From Candidatus Bipolaricaulota bacterium (GTDB lineage Bacteria > Bipolaricaulota > Bipolaricaulia > Bipolaricaulales > Bipolaricaulaceae), in assembly GCA_022838705.1 (NCBI GenBank), contig JALHJZ010000001.1:230689-294688 (forward strand): a DNA stretch of 64,000 nucleotides, given 5' to 3'. Below the pieces are notes generated by a model. It saw only the letters and a list, made by a program, of their open reading frames with translations, ran no database searches and was not told where the DNA came from. Position numbers and translations under genes: made by a program. Shown here piece after piece: positions 1-11,223 of this stretch (positions are counted from its first letter, which is position 1; each line of letters begins with the position of its first letter).

Positions 1-2
1 TC

Positions 3-341
3 GCCCTCCGCTCGACGATCGTCCCCGTGGCGAACTTCGGAAGCCAGCTCGCGTTCCCACTTTTCGTCATCGGGCTTCTCTTCCAGTCCGAGCTCTTCGT
101 CAACATCGGGATCATCTTGTTCTCCGCAGCTGTGCTGTTCACCCTCGTCACGCTGCCCGTCGAGTTCAACGCCTCACGGCGGGCAATTGCGGCGTTGAGC
201 TCAAGCGGGATCGTGACCCAGGAGGAGCTGGGCGGGGTGAAGCAGGTCCTCACTGCGGCTGCCCTGACCTACGTCGCCGCGGCGGCGATGGCGGCGTTGC
301 AGCTCCTGTCCATGCTCCTCATCTCCAGGCGCCGTCGGTAG
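3..341 (+). CDS. YugP-family membrane zinc metallopeptidase (C-terminal part)
   Basis: Only the last 112 codons are inside the window; the frame is open to the left edge. The visible part has hydrophobic membrane segments (a run beginning FPLFVIGLLF and a second one near the C-terminus) around a cytosolic stretch with LPVEFNASRRA, which is typical of the C-terminal half of YugP/PF04298 neutral zinc metallopeptidases. In that family the HExxH active site lies upstream, so it cannot be checked here. The protein would be an integral inner-membrane protease of unknown substrate. Its TAG stop shares its last base with the GTG start of rpe, which suggests translational coupling. Confidence 0.75.
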   Translation, partial: ALRSTIVPVANFGSQLAFPLFVIGLLFQSELFVNIGIILFSAAVLFTLVTLPVEFNASRRAIAALSSSGIVTQEELGGVKQVLTAAALTYVAAAAMAALQLLSMLLISRRRR

Positions 342-997
342 TGAAGCTCGCCGCCTCGGTCCTCGCCGCGGACTTCGCCTGCCTCGCCCACGAGGTGGAG
401 CGGGTCGCGCCGGCGGTGGACCTCCTCCACCTCGACGTGATGGACGGGCACTTCGTCCCCAACCTCACGTTCGGCCCGCCGGTCGCGAATGCGTTGCGGA
501 AGCGCACTTCGCTCCCGTTCGCGATCCACCTCATGATCGAGCGCCCGATCCGCTACGCGCGGGAGTTCCGGGTCGGCCCGGAGGACTCGATCACGTTCCA
601 CGTCGAGGCGGCCGACCCGCCAGAGGAGGCGCTGCGCGCGATCCGGGACCTCGGGTGCAGGGTGGGGATCTCATCCCGCCCGCGGACGCCGCTCGCGGAG
701 GTGTTTCCGTACCTTGGACGGGTGGACCTCGTCCTCGTGATGAGCGTCGAACCCGGGTTCGGGGGCCAGGCGTTCCTCCCGGACGCCGTGGGACGGATTC
801 AGGCTCTGCGCCGGGAGATCGGGGCACGGCCGGTGGAGATCGCCGTGGACGGGGGGATCGGCCCCGGGAACGTGCGGAACGTGGTCGAGGCTGGGGCGGA
901 CGTGATCGTCGCCGGATCGGCGATCTTCGGGACGCCCGATCCCCACGCGGCAGCGCTCGAGTTATGGACGAGAGCAGGACGCACGAAGCGTTCATGA
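341..997 (+). CDS. rpe: Ribulose-phosphate 3-epimerase
   Basis: 218-residue TIM-barrel enzyme of the pentose phosphate pathway that interconverts ribulose 5-phosphate and xylulose 5-phosphate in the cytosol. Family signatures are in order: the N-terminal strand ending SVLAADF, the metal-site segment LHLDVMDGHFVPNLTFGP, the HLMIERP stretch, the flexible loop MSVEPGFGGQ, and the phosphate-binding AVDGGI and AGSAIF segments. Length is normal for the family (about 220). The GTG start overlaps the stop of the upstream protease gene by one base, and the 3' end overlaps ribD by 34 bases, so the three genes are probably co-transcribed. Confidence 0.95.
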   Translation: MKLAASVLAADFACLAHEVERVAPAVDLLHLDVMDGHFVPNLTFGPPVANALRKRTSLPFAIHLMIERPIRYAREFRVGPEDSITFHVEAADPPEEALRAIRDLGCRVGISSRPRTPLAEVFPYLGRVDLVLVMSVEPGFGGQAFLPDAVGRIQALRREIGARPVEIAVDGGIGPGNVRNVVEAGADVIVAGSAIFGTPDPHAAALELWTRAGRTKRS

Positions 998-2070
998 GGC
1001 GGGCCCTTGACCTCGCCCAACTCGGGGCGGGGTGGACCCGCCCCAACCCGCTCGTGGGGGCCGTGGTGGTGAAGGAGGGCCAGGTCATCGCCGAGGGCTA
1101 CCACGCCGTATGCGGCGGCCCCCACGCTGAGGCGGTGGCGCTCCTCGAGGCCGGGGCGAGGGCGCGGGGAGGGGACCTCTACCTCAACCTCGAACCGTGC
1201 GTTGCGTTCCCGGGGAAGAAGACCCCGCCGTGCGTGGATGCGATCCTCCAGGGCGGGATCAAGCGGGTGATTGTGGCCACAGCTGATCCCAACCCGCACG
1301 TGAGCGGCCGCGGCCTGGCCCGCCTGCGGGAGGCGGGGGTCGCGGTCGTGGAGGGGGTGCTGGCCGACGAGGCGCGGCGCCTGAACGAAGTCTTCTTCCA
1401 CTGGATCCGCACGCGGACCCCGTTCGTTGTCCTGAAGCTCGCCCTGAGCCTCGACGGGAAGATCGCCACCCGGACTGGGAGGTCGCGCTGGATCACCGGG
1501 CCTGAGTCGCGGCGACGGGTCCATCTGCTGCGGGCGCGGTACGGGGCGATCCTCGTTGGGGTGGGCACCGTGCTCGCCGATGATCCGTCGCTCACCGTCC
1601 GCGAGGTGGAAGGGCCCCAGCCGCTGCGGGTCGTCCTCGACTGCGAGGGGCGGACTCCTCTGACGGCGAAGGTCCTGTCAGGCGAGGCGAGGACCGTCAT
1701 CGCGACCAGCGATCGGATGCCACCCAAGACCGAGGCCGAGCTCAGGGCGCGGGGGGCCGAGGTGTGGCGCCTCCCCGCAGAGGGGGACGGGGTAGACCTC
1801 GGCGAACTCCTCCGTCGGTTGGGGGTGGAGACGGACTCGCTCCTCGTCGAGGGTGGGTCGGAGGTGGCGGGGTCATTCCTCTCCGCGGGGTTTGTCCACA
1901 AGATCGCGTTCTTCTATGCCCCCGTGATCCTCGGCGGGCGGGATGCCGTCCCTGCGGTGGGCGGGGAGGGCGTGGACGATCCCGCTCAGGCGATCCGGGT
2001 TTGCGACCTTTCGATCGAGCGCGTCGGCGACGACTTCCTCGTCACGGGCTACCCGGCGGGAGATGCGTGA
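964..2070 (+). CDS. ribD: Bifunctional riboflavin biosynthesis deaminase/reductase
   Basis: 368 residues. The N-terminal zinc deaminase domain carries the HAEAVALL motif and the zinc ligands LEPCVAFPGKKTPPC. The C-terminal reductase domain carries DGKIATRTGRSRWITG, a VGVGTVLADDPSLTVR segment and LLVEGGSEVAGSF. The enzyme deaminates and then reduces the pyrimidine intermediate of riboflavin synthesis. The frame stays open upstream, but ATG 964 (MDESRTHEAFMRRAL) matches the normal RibD start and gives a 34-base overlap with rpe. The other riboflavin genes (ribE, ribBA, ribH) are not in the window, so ribD is an orphan here, grouped with rpe, which uses the same ribulose-5-phosphate pool. Confidence 0.93.
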   Translation: MDESRTHEAFMRRALDLAQLGAGWTRPNPLVGAVVVKEGQVIAEGYHAVCGGPHAEAVALLEAGARARGGDLYLNLEPCVAFPGKKTPPCVDAILQGGIKRVIVATADPNPHVSGRGLARLREAGVAVVEGVLADEARRLNEVFFHWIRTRTPFVVLKLALSLDGKIATRTGRSRWITGPESRRRVHLLRARYGAILVGVGTVLADDPSLTVREVEGPQPLRVVLDCEGRTPLTAKVLSGEARTVIATSDRMPPKTEAELRARGAEVWRLPAEGDGVDLGELLRRLGVETDSLLVEGGSEVAGSFLSAGFVHKIAFFYAPVILGGRDAVPAVGGEGVDDPAQAIRVCDLSIERVGDDFLVTGYPAGDA

Positions 2071-2086
2071 GCGAGAAGGGCTGAAT

Positions 2087-2109
2087 GCACGAAACAACTT
2101 GCTTCGTGC
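2087..2109. terminator. Hairpin between ribD and the EamA gene
   Basis: GCACGAA and TTCGTGC form a perfect 7-bp stem around a 9-nt loop, just after the ribD stop and before the 3' end of the convergent transporter gene. There is no good T-tract, so it is only a possible bidirectional terminator. Confidence 0.35.
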
Positions 2110-2165
2110 GCATCCTAGGTAGGCTGAGGCAAGCCCTGAAATAAACGGTCCACTATGGACAAGCG

Positions 2166-3032
2166 CTAACCCATGATGGAGACAAGGAAAACGCCACCGG
2201 ACACGAACAGGAGCCCGATAACCGCCCGGAGGGAGGGCCGTTCGTGCAGGAGCAGGATGCTGAACAGGAAGGAGAACAGGGTTGTCGAGCCGCGGACCGG
2301 GGCGAGCACGCTGGCCGGAGCGAGGGAGAGGCCGGAAAGCCAGAGGAGCCAGCCGAGGAAGAAACCGGCGAACGCGCTCTGAAAGGCTATCCCCAGGCCC
2401 TTGGGGGACGAGTGGAGGTGACGCCTTTGCCAAATGGCCAGGAGTCCCCAGCTTCCGGCGGCCGCGCCCACCATGATCAGCTGGTAGGTGATGGGCGCCA
2501 TCCCCTGGGCGAGGCAGTACTTGGCGGGGAGCGTCTCCGCCACCCCCCACACCACCCCGGCCCCTAGGGCGGCCAGGGTCCCCACGACAGGATGCCCCGT
2601 GGTCTCGCCCGATTGACGGCTCCCGAGGAAGTACGCTCCTAACACGACCAGGACGGCCGCGACGAACACGACGGGGTGCGGCCTCTCCCCGAGGAACAGG
2701 ACTGCGGTCACGACCCCCCAGAACGGGGCCGTACTCGACAGGGTAGCGGCCCGGTGGGCTGGGCTCCTCCGGAGGGATAGCATGTAGAGCATGGTTCCCA
2801 GGAATGAATCGATGACGCCCCCGCAGGCGGCGATCCCCACCAGCTTCAACTCCGGAAAACGGAGGCCTGAGGTGATGAGCCCATAGGCCAAGATGAAGGG
2901 CAAGGCGAACAGGGGACGGACAACTCCATACGCGACGAAGTCCATCCGCCGCAGCCCCTCCTTGGTCAGGACCTGGGACAAGGCCCAGGAGACAGCCGCC
3001 CCCACAGTGAGGAGGAGAGCTAGACTGCTCAC
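2166..3032 (-). CDS. EamA/DMT-superfamily transporter
   Basis: 288 residues made almost entirely of hydrophobic segments (about ten predicted helices) arranged as two homologous halves, the standard fold of the drug/metabolite transporter superfamily. Typical elements are the N-terminal helix with SWALSQVLTKEGLRR, the middle FWGVVTAVLFLGERPHPV segment and, in the second half, LLHERPSLRAVIGLLFVSGGV. The substrate cannot be predicted. The GTG start at 3032 is preceded by GAGGA at a suitable distance. A TATAAT box at 3097-3102 on the same strand could serve it with a leader of about 58 nt. It is monocistronic and convergent with ribD. Confidence 0.85.
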   Translation of the reverse strand: MSSLALLLTVGAAVSWALSQVLTKEGLRRMDFVAYGVVRPLFALPFILAYGLITSGLRFPELKLVGIAACGGVIDSFLGTMLYMLSLRRSPAHRAATLSSTAPFWGVVTAVLFLGERPHPVVFVAAVLVVLGAYFLGSRQSGETTGHPVVGTLAALGAGVVWGVAETLPAKYCLAQGMAPITYQLIMVGAAAGSWGLLAIWQRRHLHSSPKGLGIAFQSAFAGFFLGWLLWLSGLSLAPASVLAPVRGSTTLFSFLFSILLLHERPSLRAVIGLLFVSGGVFLVSIMG

Positions 3033-3096
3033 AATATCCTCGATGCTACGTGGGAGTGATCAAGCCCTGGTTCGCGCATCGGCCACCTGCACCTGG

Positions 3097-3102
3097 ATTA
3101 TA
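3097..3102 (-). promoter_or_regulatory. -10 box for the EamA transporter gene
   Basis: TATAAT on the minus strand, about 65 bases upstream of the GTG start. No convincing -35 element is visible at 16-18 nt. Confidence 0.4.
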
Positions 3103-3384
3103 GGTGAGGCCCGAGTTGCCGGGCGAGGACGCCGCGGGAGGCAGTGAGGATGGGGAGCGGACCGAGGAGGCGCCCAGGAAGCAGGTCTCCATGCGGGTCC
3201 CTCACTTTCGCAGCCGCAGGGTGAGGGCGATCGTTGCCACAGAATGCGAGGAAGATCAGCGCCACCGGGAGCATGGACGAGCTTCCTCCCACGGACGCGG
3301 GCGGGGGTCGGCGTTGTTCCTGGCGGGTTTCGAGCCGGACCTCTACCAAAGGCCAGCGTCAACCCAATCACGAGCGGTCTCGGG
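3103..3384. other. Intergenic stretch without a recognised gene
   Basis: This spacer separates the divergently transcribed EamA and MATE genes. I see no RNA gene, repeat or conserved protein. Open frames cross it on both strands, but they have no Shine-Dalgarno sequence and their translations look like the low-complexity Arg/Pro-rich shadows expected in high-GC DNA. Confidence 0.4.
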
Positions 3385-3390
3385 TATACT
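3385..3390 (+). promoter_or_regulatory. -10 box for the MATE transporter gene
   Basis: TATACT lies 12 nt before the ATG at 3403, so the predicted leader is only about 5 nt. No clear -35 element and no Shine-Dalgarno sequence are visible. Confidence 0.45.
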
Positions 3391-3402
3391 TCGGCCTTCA
3401 CC

Positions 3403-4809
3403 ATGAGGTTCCGAACTCCCTCGCGCGACGAGATCCTCACCGGTCCGGCCTTGAAGACGATGGCCCGGATCGGCGCCCCGGCCGTTCTGGGGTCGCTCAT
3501 CTTCACCCTCTACAACCTCACCGATGCCTTCTGGATCGGGCGGCTTCCCCCCGAGACCTCGGCGGCAGCGGTGGCGGGGATCCAGGTCTCGTGGCCGATC
3601 GTGTGGTTCCTCATCTCGTTCATCGCCGGGTTCGGTGGGGCGGCGGTGAGCGCGCTCGTGGCCCAGTACATGGGGGCAGGGCGGCCCAGAGAGGCGAACC
3701 ACGCCCTGAACCAGCTTTTCATCCTGTCCGCGGTATCGGGGATCGTCCTCGGGGTGGGGGGCTATTTCGCGTCCCCATTCCTCCTCGACCTCCTCGTCGG
3801 GGATGGAGCGGTGTCGAGCGCGGCTTCGCAGTACATCAAGATCATCTTCATCGGCCTCCCGACGATGGTCCTCCCAGGCCTGTTCCACGCGGCGTTTGCC
3901 GCGACAGGGGACACGGTGACCCCGCTCGTCGTGAACGGGGCGGGGACCCTCGTCAACATGGCCCTCGACCCGTTCTTCATCCTGGGGTGGGGAGGGCTCC
4001 CCCAGCTGGGAATCCTCGGCGCGGCCTACGCCACGATCGCCTCGCAGGGCCTGGCGATGCTCGCCTTCCTCATCCTTCTTGGGCGGGGGAGCGGCCACCT
4101 GCGGTTGGAGCCGTCGGCGATGGTCCCGCAGTGGCAGTGGATGGCCAAGGGCCTCCGGATCGGGGTCCCGGCGGCGATCGGGCAGTCGAGCATGTCGTTT
4201 GGGTTCGTGATCATGACCGCGCTCATCAGCCGGCTCCCCAACGCGGAAGTGGCCCTCGCCGGGTACGGGATCGGGGATCGCGTGTTGGGGATCCTGTTTA
4301 TCGTCACCGACGGCCTGAGCACGGGGCTGACGACGATGGTCGGCCAAGCCCTTGGCGCGGGGGTGATGGCCCGCACGCGGGACCTCGTGAAAAAGGGGAT
4401 CACGGCTCTCGTCGTCATCCTCTCCGTCGAGGCAGTCCTCCTGTGGCTCGTTCGCTACCCAGTGGTGTCCCTCTTCATCCCCGAGCGACAGGACGTGATC
4501 GCGGTGGGGGCACAGTTCATCGGCGCGTTCGCGGTGAGCATGCCCTTCTTGGGCACGTTCTTTGCGGCGATGGCCATCTACCGCGGATCCGGCCACAACG
4601 TGCCGACGATGATCCTGGGGGTCGTCCGGCTGTGGGTGCTGCGGATCCCCCTGTCCTACCTCTTCGGGTTCATCCTGGGGCTTGGGGCAGACGGCGTCTG
4701 GTGGGGGATGTCGCTCTCCAATGTCCTGTCAGGTCTGGTCGCGGTGGGGTTCCTCCTCTCGAAGGGCTGGCAGAAGTCGGTCGTCGAGGCAGCGACTACG
4801 GACGGCTGA
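3403..4809 (+). CDS. MATE-family multidrug/cation efflux transporter
   Basis: 468 residues with about twelve hydrophobic helices in two bundles. MATE signatures are visible in both halves: the first half opens with PAVLGSLIFTLYNLTDAFWIG and continues with an ALVAQYMGAGR segment; the second half has PAAIGQSSMSF and TTMVGQALGAG. The family exports cationic drugs or metabolites in exchange for Na+ or H+ across the inner membrane. ATG 3403 was chosen because it fits the family's N-terminus and sits just downstream of a TATACT box; in-frame codons upstream translate to unconserved Arg/Pro-rich sequence. The gene stands alone between divergent and convergent neighbours. Confidence 0.9.
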   Translation: MRFRTPSRDEILTGPALKTMARIGAPAVLGSLIFTLYNLTDAFWIGRLPPETSAAAVAGIQVSWPIVWFLISFIAGFGGAAVSALVAQYMGAGRPREANHALNQLFILSAVSGIVLGVGGYFASPFLLDLLVGDGAVSSAASQYIKIIFIGLPTMVLPGLFHAAFAATGDTVTPLVVNGAGTLVNMALDPFFILGWGGLPQLGILGAAYATIASQGLAMLAFLILLGRGSGHLRLEPSAMVPQWQWMAKGLRIGVPAAIGQSSMSFGFVIMTALISRLPNAEVALAGYGIGDRVLGILFIVTDGLSTGLTTMVGQALGAGVMARTRDLVKKGITALVVILSVEAVLLWLVRYPVVSLFIPERQDVIAVGAQFIGAFAVSMPFLGTFFAAMAIYRGSGHNVPTMILGVVRLWVLRIPLSYLFGFILGLGADGVWWGMSLSNVLSGLVAVGFLLSKGWQKSVVEAATTDG

Positions 4810-4849
4810 ACCCGGTCAGCGGGACGACGGGAGGCCGGGCCGGATCGCG

Positions 4850-5662
4850 TCACGCACGACGCGGATCGATCTCCTCCGGGAGATGGAGGAGGCGCCCCTC
4901 CATCCCCCCGGCCACGGTGAGGACCTCGCCCGTGATATGCCCCGCCAGCCGATCCGAGGAGAGGAACAGGATCGCGTGGGCGATGTCCTCCGGCCGGGCG
5001 ATCCGCGGGAGGGCCCGCGTTTGGAGGACCCGCGCCACGTGGGCGGGGTCGGAGAGCCCGGCCGCGGACATGGGGGTCCTCGTCCACCCCGGGCACACCG
5101 CGTTCACCCGCCCGCGGGGGACGATCCTCACGATCTCGTTCTTGAGGGACCGCGTGAGCCCGTAGGTGATCCCGGCCTTGGCGGCCGCGTAGTCGGCGTG
5201 CCCCTCCTCCCCGAACACGGCGGCCGTGGATCCCACGATTACGAGGGCCGCTGCCTCTGGCTTCGTCCGCTCCAGGACGCGGAAAAACGCGCGCGCGCAG
5301 AGGAAGACGGAGGTGAGGTCGGTGGAGATCGTTTGCTGCCACCGATCGAGGCTCATCCTGTGGATCGGCTCGTCGGCCACAGGCCAGATCCCGGCGTTGG
5401 CGACGAGGATATCCACCTTTCGGAACCGATCGAGGGCCTTGTGGAACAGGTGCTCGACCTCCTCCTCTTCGGTCAGGTCGGCGGACATAACGAGGCTCTC
5501 CCCGACGAGCTCCCCTTGGAGTGCGGTCAGGGCCGCGAGGTTCCGGTGGCCGTGGAGGACGAGGTGGGCCCCTTCATGGTCGAACAGGCGGGCCGCTGCG
5601 CCCCCGATCCCCCCCGAGGCGCCGGTGATGAGGACGACCTGGTCCTGAAGGCCGGCGTCCAT
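4850..5662 (-). CDS. Short-chain dehydrogenase/reductase (SDR)
   Basis: 270-residue classical SDR. It has the cofactor motif TGASGGIG near the N-terminus, the NAG motif in LVANAGIW, the catalytic Ser in VGSTAAVFG, and YAAAK as the YxxxK pair. This predicts an NAD(P)-dependent oxidoreductase of the FabG-like fold; the substrate is unknown. The ATG at 5662 lies two bases after the TAG of the aminopeptidase gene, so it is the last gene of the minus-strand run that includes coaD, the M16 protease and pnp. The ATG is chosen because longer versions reach into the neighbouring gene. Confidence 0.88.
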   Translation of the reverse strand: MDAGLQDQVVLITGASGGIGGAAARLFDHEGAHLVLHGHRNLAALTALQGELVGESLVMSADLTEEEEVEHLFHKALDRFRKVDILVANAGIWPVADEPIHRMSLDRWQQTISTDLTSVFLCARAFFRVLERTKPEAAALVIVGSTAAVFGEEGHADYAAAKAGITYGLTRSLKNEIVRIVPRGRVNAVCPGWTRTPMSAAGLSDPAHVARVLQTRALPRIARPEDIAHAILFLSSDRLAGHITGEVLTVAGGMEGRLLHLPEEIDPRRA

Positions 5663-5664
5663 CG

Positions 5665-6768
5665 CTAGACGAGGAAGGCCCCGTCCCTCACGAACGGGGC
5701 CCCATCCACGCGGACCTCCCCGCCCCGCCGCAGGTCGCACACCATGTCCCAGTGGATCGCGGACCTGTTCCTGCTCCCCGATTCGGGGTACCCCTTCCCG
5801 AGCGCGAGGTGGATCGTGCCCCCGATCTTCTCGTCAAACAGCGTGTTCTTCGTGAACCGCTGGATCCCCGGGTTCGTGCCGAACGCGAACTCTCCCACGT
5901 AACGGGCCCCGGGATCTGTGTCGAGCATCTGGCGGAGGAACGCCTCGTTCTTCCCCGCCGCCGCCTTCACCACCCGGCCTCCCCTGAACTCGAGGGAGAC
6001 GTCCTCCACCTCGCGGCCGTAGATGCACGCCGGGTAGGTGAACCGGATGGAGCCGTGGACGCTCTCCTCGATCGGGCCGGTGAAGATCTCCCCGTCGGGG
6101 AAGTTCACATGGCCATCGCAGTTGATCCACGTCCGACCTCCCACCGTCAGGTGGAGGTCCGTATCCGGGCCCAGAACGTGGATCTCCTTCCGCGGCTCAA
6201 GCCAGGCGATGAGGGCCTGCTGCCGGCGGGAGATCTCCTGCCACGCACCGATCGGGTCCTCCTCCCCAACGAGGCAAGCCCGGAACACGAACTCCGTGAA
6301 CTCCCGCAACGACATCTCCGCATCCTGGGCGAAGGCGGGGGTGGGGTAGAGGGTCGTCGTCCACCGCAGTTCCTTAGCGGCAGCCCGCTCGAGGAACCGC
6401 TCGGACAAGGGCCGCATCGCCTGCCCCCGCCGGGCCTGGCGGGCCGGATCAACGCCGGTGAGGCGCTTCGTGTTCGTCTCCGTCCACACCGAGACCGAGG
6501 CCTGGATCTCCTCGATCATCTCCGCCACGAACTTTGGGACGAAGTCGAGCTGGGCCTCGCTCGCCCTCGTGTAGAGCACCTCATCCACCTCGTCGAGCCC
6601 GAGCTGGATCCAGGGGTGCCCGCCGCGAGCGAGCACCTCTTCGTAGAGGGAAAGAAGGAGGGGGGTCCCCTCCGGGCTCCCCTGGATCTGAACGAGGTCG
6701 CCCCCCGTCACCTGTAGCGAGTACCCGATGAGGACCTTCGCCATCGCCTCCACGCGGGGATCGGTCAC
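5665..6768 (-). CDS. M29-family (AmpS/AmpT-like) metallo-aminopeptidase
   Basis: 367 residues. It matches the M29 thermophilic aminopeptidase family, dimeric enzymes that trim N-terminal residues using two metal ions. The C-terminal metal site is visible: GEFAFGTNPGI supplies a Glu, and the segment IHLALGKGYPESG followed by SAIHWDMVCDLR supplies the His, Tyr, His and Asp residues typical of the family. The GTG start overlaps the coaD stop as GTGA. It is a cytosolic housekeeping peptidase within an operon that also carries an M16 peptidase. Confidence 0.9.
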   Translation of the reverse strand: MTDPRVEAMAKVLIGYSLQVTGGDLVQIQGSPEGTPLLLSLYEEVLARGGHPWIQLGLDEVDEVLYTRASEAQLDFVPKFVAEMIEEIQASVSVWTETNTKRLTGVDPARQARRGQAMRPLSERFLERAAAKELRWTTTLYPTPAFAQDAEMSLREFTEFVFRACLVGEEDPIGAWQEISRRQQALIAWLEPRKEIHVLGPDTDLHLTVGGRTWINCDGHVNFPDGEIFTGPIEESVHGSIRFTYPACIYGREVEDVSLEFRGGRVVKAAAGKNEAFLRQMLDTDPGARYVGEFAFGTNPGIQRFTKNTLFDEKIGGTIHLALGKGYPESGSRNRSAIHWDMVCDLRRGGEVRVDGAPFVRDGAFLV

Positions 6769-7274
6769 TTCGCCCCCGTGGATCTCCGCTTCGTCCCAAC
6801 CTTGGCGGCCAATGCCTTGGCCACACAGGCGGGGACGAACTTTGCCACATCGCCCCCGTACTGGCCGATTTCCTTCACGAGCGACGAGGAGAGGAACGAG
6901 TACTGACCCGCGGTCATCAGGAACACGGTTTCGATATCGCTCGCGAGGTCGCGGTTCGTGAGGGCGAACTGGAATTCGTAGTCGAAGTCAGAGGTTGCCC
7001 GCAGCCCCCGCACCACCGCCACCGCCCCCAGCTCCCTCGCGCAGTCGATGAGGAGCCCGGAGTAGGTCACGACGCGCACGCCACAGACCCCCTCTTCAAG
7101 GAGGGAGGCCGCGACGAGCTCCCGCCGCTCCTCGGCCGTGAAGAGCGAGGTCTTTCGCGGGTTCTCCACCACCGCCACGATGAGCTCGTCGAACAGGCGC
7201 TTCGCCCGCTTCAGGACATCGAGGTGACCGTAGGTGATCGGGTCAAAGCTCCCCGGGTAGAGCGCAGTGCGCAT
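6765..7274 (-). CDS. coaD: Phosphopantetheine adenylyltransferase
   Basis: 169 residues. It catalyses the penultimate step of coenzyme A synthesis, transferring AMP from ATP to 4'-phosphopantetheine. The nucleotidyltransferase motif PGSFDPITYGHLD contains the TxGH signature, and the C-terminal YSFLSSSLVKEI matches the ISSSxVKE motif. ATG 7274 overlaps the stop of the M16 peptidase gene by one base (TGATG) and the 3' end overlaps the aminopeptidase start by four, so it is tightly coupled in the operon. Length is typical (about 160). Confidence 0.96.
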   Translation of the reverse strand: MRTALYPGSFDPITYGHLDVLKRAKRLFDELIVAVVENPRKTSLFTAEERRELVAASLLEEGVCGVRVVTYSGLLIDCARELGAVAVVRGLRATSDFDYEFQFALTNRDLASDIETVFLMTAGQYSFLSSSLVKEIGQYGGDVAKFVPACVAKALAAKVGTKRRSTGAK

Positions 7275-8553
7275 CAGGCCACCCCCACGTGCCGCCCGAG
7301 GAACTGACGCAGCCGGTCGGCGGACGGCCCGACCGCCGCCCACGCCGCCCTGTCCAGGACGAGGTACCGCTGGGCAAGCTCCTGGATTTCGTCGGCGGTC
7401 ACGGCCCCCAGACGGCGGAGGACATCCTCCGGGGCAGCGGGGGTTCGTCCGAGCGCAGCCGCTGTGCCCAACCGCACCATGCGCCCACTGGGATCGTCGA
7501 GGCTGAGGAGAAATGCGTTCTGGAGGCGCTGAATGGCGCGCGAGAGGTCCGAAGGCGCAGGCGGACGGTGGGCGAGGGCGTCCACTTCTCCCCCCACGAG
7601 GTCCACGACCTGGGGGAGCTTTCGCTCTTCCGTGGCAGCGTAGATGGCAAGCAGGCCCGCATCGGAGTGGTACGACGTCGCGGAGAACACGGCATAGACA
7701 AGCCCCAGTTCCTCCCGCACGCGCTGGAAGAGCCGGGAGCTGACCCCTCCCCCGAGGAGGGAGTTCAACACCTCGATCCCGTACCGGTCAGGGGAGCCGA
7801 TGGGCACGGTGGGGAACCCCACCACGAAGTGCACCTGCTGGATGCCCCGCTCGGCGAGGGCGACCCCCGTGCCCGGCTGTGGGGGGTGGCGCCCCGGCGT
7901 CCCGGTCGGATCATGGGCTGACCCAAACCGCGATGCGAGAGAGAAAAGCTCGTCGGGGATCACCCTCCCACCGGCGACGAGGGCCATCTGGGACGACGTG
8001 TATCGGCTACGGAAAAAGCCCCATAGATCGCCCCGGCCAAGACCAGCCACGGACGCTACCCTCCCCACCACGGGCTGGCCAAGCGGGTGCCCCCCCGTCC
8101 ACAGGGCCTCATGGAGGAGCTGGAACGCCACATCCTCCGGACTATCCTCGATGGTGCGGATCTCCTCCTCGATCACCACCCGCTCCCGCGCGAGATCGTC
8201 CTCGGCAAGGCGGGGGGCGGTGACGAGTTCCTCGAGGATGGAGAGGGCGGCGGGGAGCCCCCCCGCCAGGACCTCGGTGTAGTAGAACGTGTACTCGTTC
8301 GTGGTCGCCGCGTTGAGGTGCCCCCCCAGAACGTCGATCGCCTGGGCGATCTCGGCGGCACTGTGCCGTTCCGTGCCCTTGAACGTCATGTGCTCGAGGA
8401 AGTGGGCGAGCCCCTCCTTGCCGGGAGGATCATCCCGCCCCCCCGCTTTCACCCACAGCCCGACCGAGACCGAGTTGAGGTAGGGCATCGGCTCCGCGAG
8501 CACGGTCAGGCCTGAGGCGACCTCCCCCCGGTAGCAGCCAGGGTAGATCTCGG

Positions 8554-8557
<4 letters not shown>
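7274..8557 (-). CDS. M16-family zinc protease
   Basis: 427 residues. The inverted zinc motif is visible as AHFLEHMTFKGT (HxxEH), with the third ligand expected in the ERVVIEEEIRTIEDSPED region about 75 residues later. The N-terminal catalytic M16 half is followed by the inactive half carrying the R-Y pair region. The PNPase-adjacent position is typical of the bacterial PqqL/YmxG type. It has no signal peptide, so it is probably cytosolic. Its start overlaps the pnp stop as ATGA, so translation is likely coupled. Confidence 0.92.
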
Positions 8558-10893
<2,336 letters not shown>

Positions 10894-10898
10894 GCCCG

Positions 10899-11171
10899 TC
10901 ACACACCTCGAATGTTGAGTTCCTGGATGAGCTGCGCGTACCGACGGGGGTCGGTACGGCGCAGGTACTGGAGCAGCCGCCGGCGCTGCCCTACAATCTT
11001 GTGCAACCCACGGCGGGAATGGAAATCCTTGCGGTGAACCTGCAGGTGCTCGGTGAGTTGGTTGATGCGCGCCGTGAGGAGCGCAATCTGAACCTCTGCC
11101 GAACCTGTATCCGTCGGACCCTTCGCGAACCTCCTGATCGTCTCTTGCTTCGTTTCCTTCGAAAGCGCCAC
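10899..11171 (-). CDS. rpsO: 30S ribosomal protein S15
   Basis: 90 residues. The S15 signature is clear: TDTGSAEVQIALLTARINQLTEHL followed by the HKIVGQRRRLLQYLRRTD stretch. It binds the central domain of 16S rRNA during 30S assembly. A GTG start at 11171 is chosen because GGAGGTGG lies directly upstream. In many bacteria S15 or PNPase regulates the rpsO-pnp transcript; no specific operator can be recognised here. Confidence 0.96.
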   Translation of the reverse strand: MALSKETKQETIRRFAKGPTDTGSAEVQIALLTARINQLTEHLQVHRKDFHSRRGLHKIVGQRRRLLQYLRRTDPRRYAQLIQELNIRGV

Positions 11172-11223
11172 ACTCCACCTCCAATCGCCCGATCTCAAGC
11201 TGGCGCGCCTGAGAAGGGTTCAG

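Noticed and set aside
655..963. N-terminal extension of ribD
   Set aside because: The frame is open, but it overlaps conserved rpe coding sequence and its translation is unconserved; ATG 964 matches the family start.
3098..3349. Minus-strand frame between the EamA and MATE genes
   Set aside because: No ribosome site and no family features; one hydrophobic patch is not enough to call a gene.
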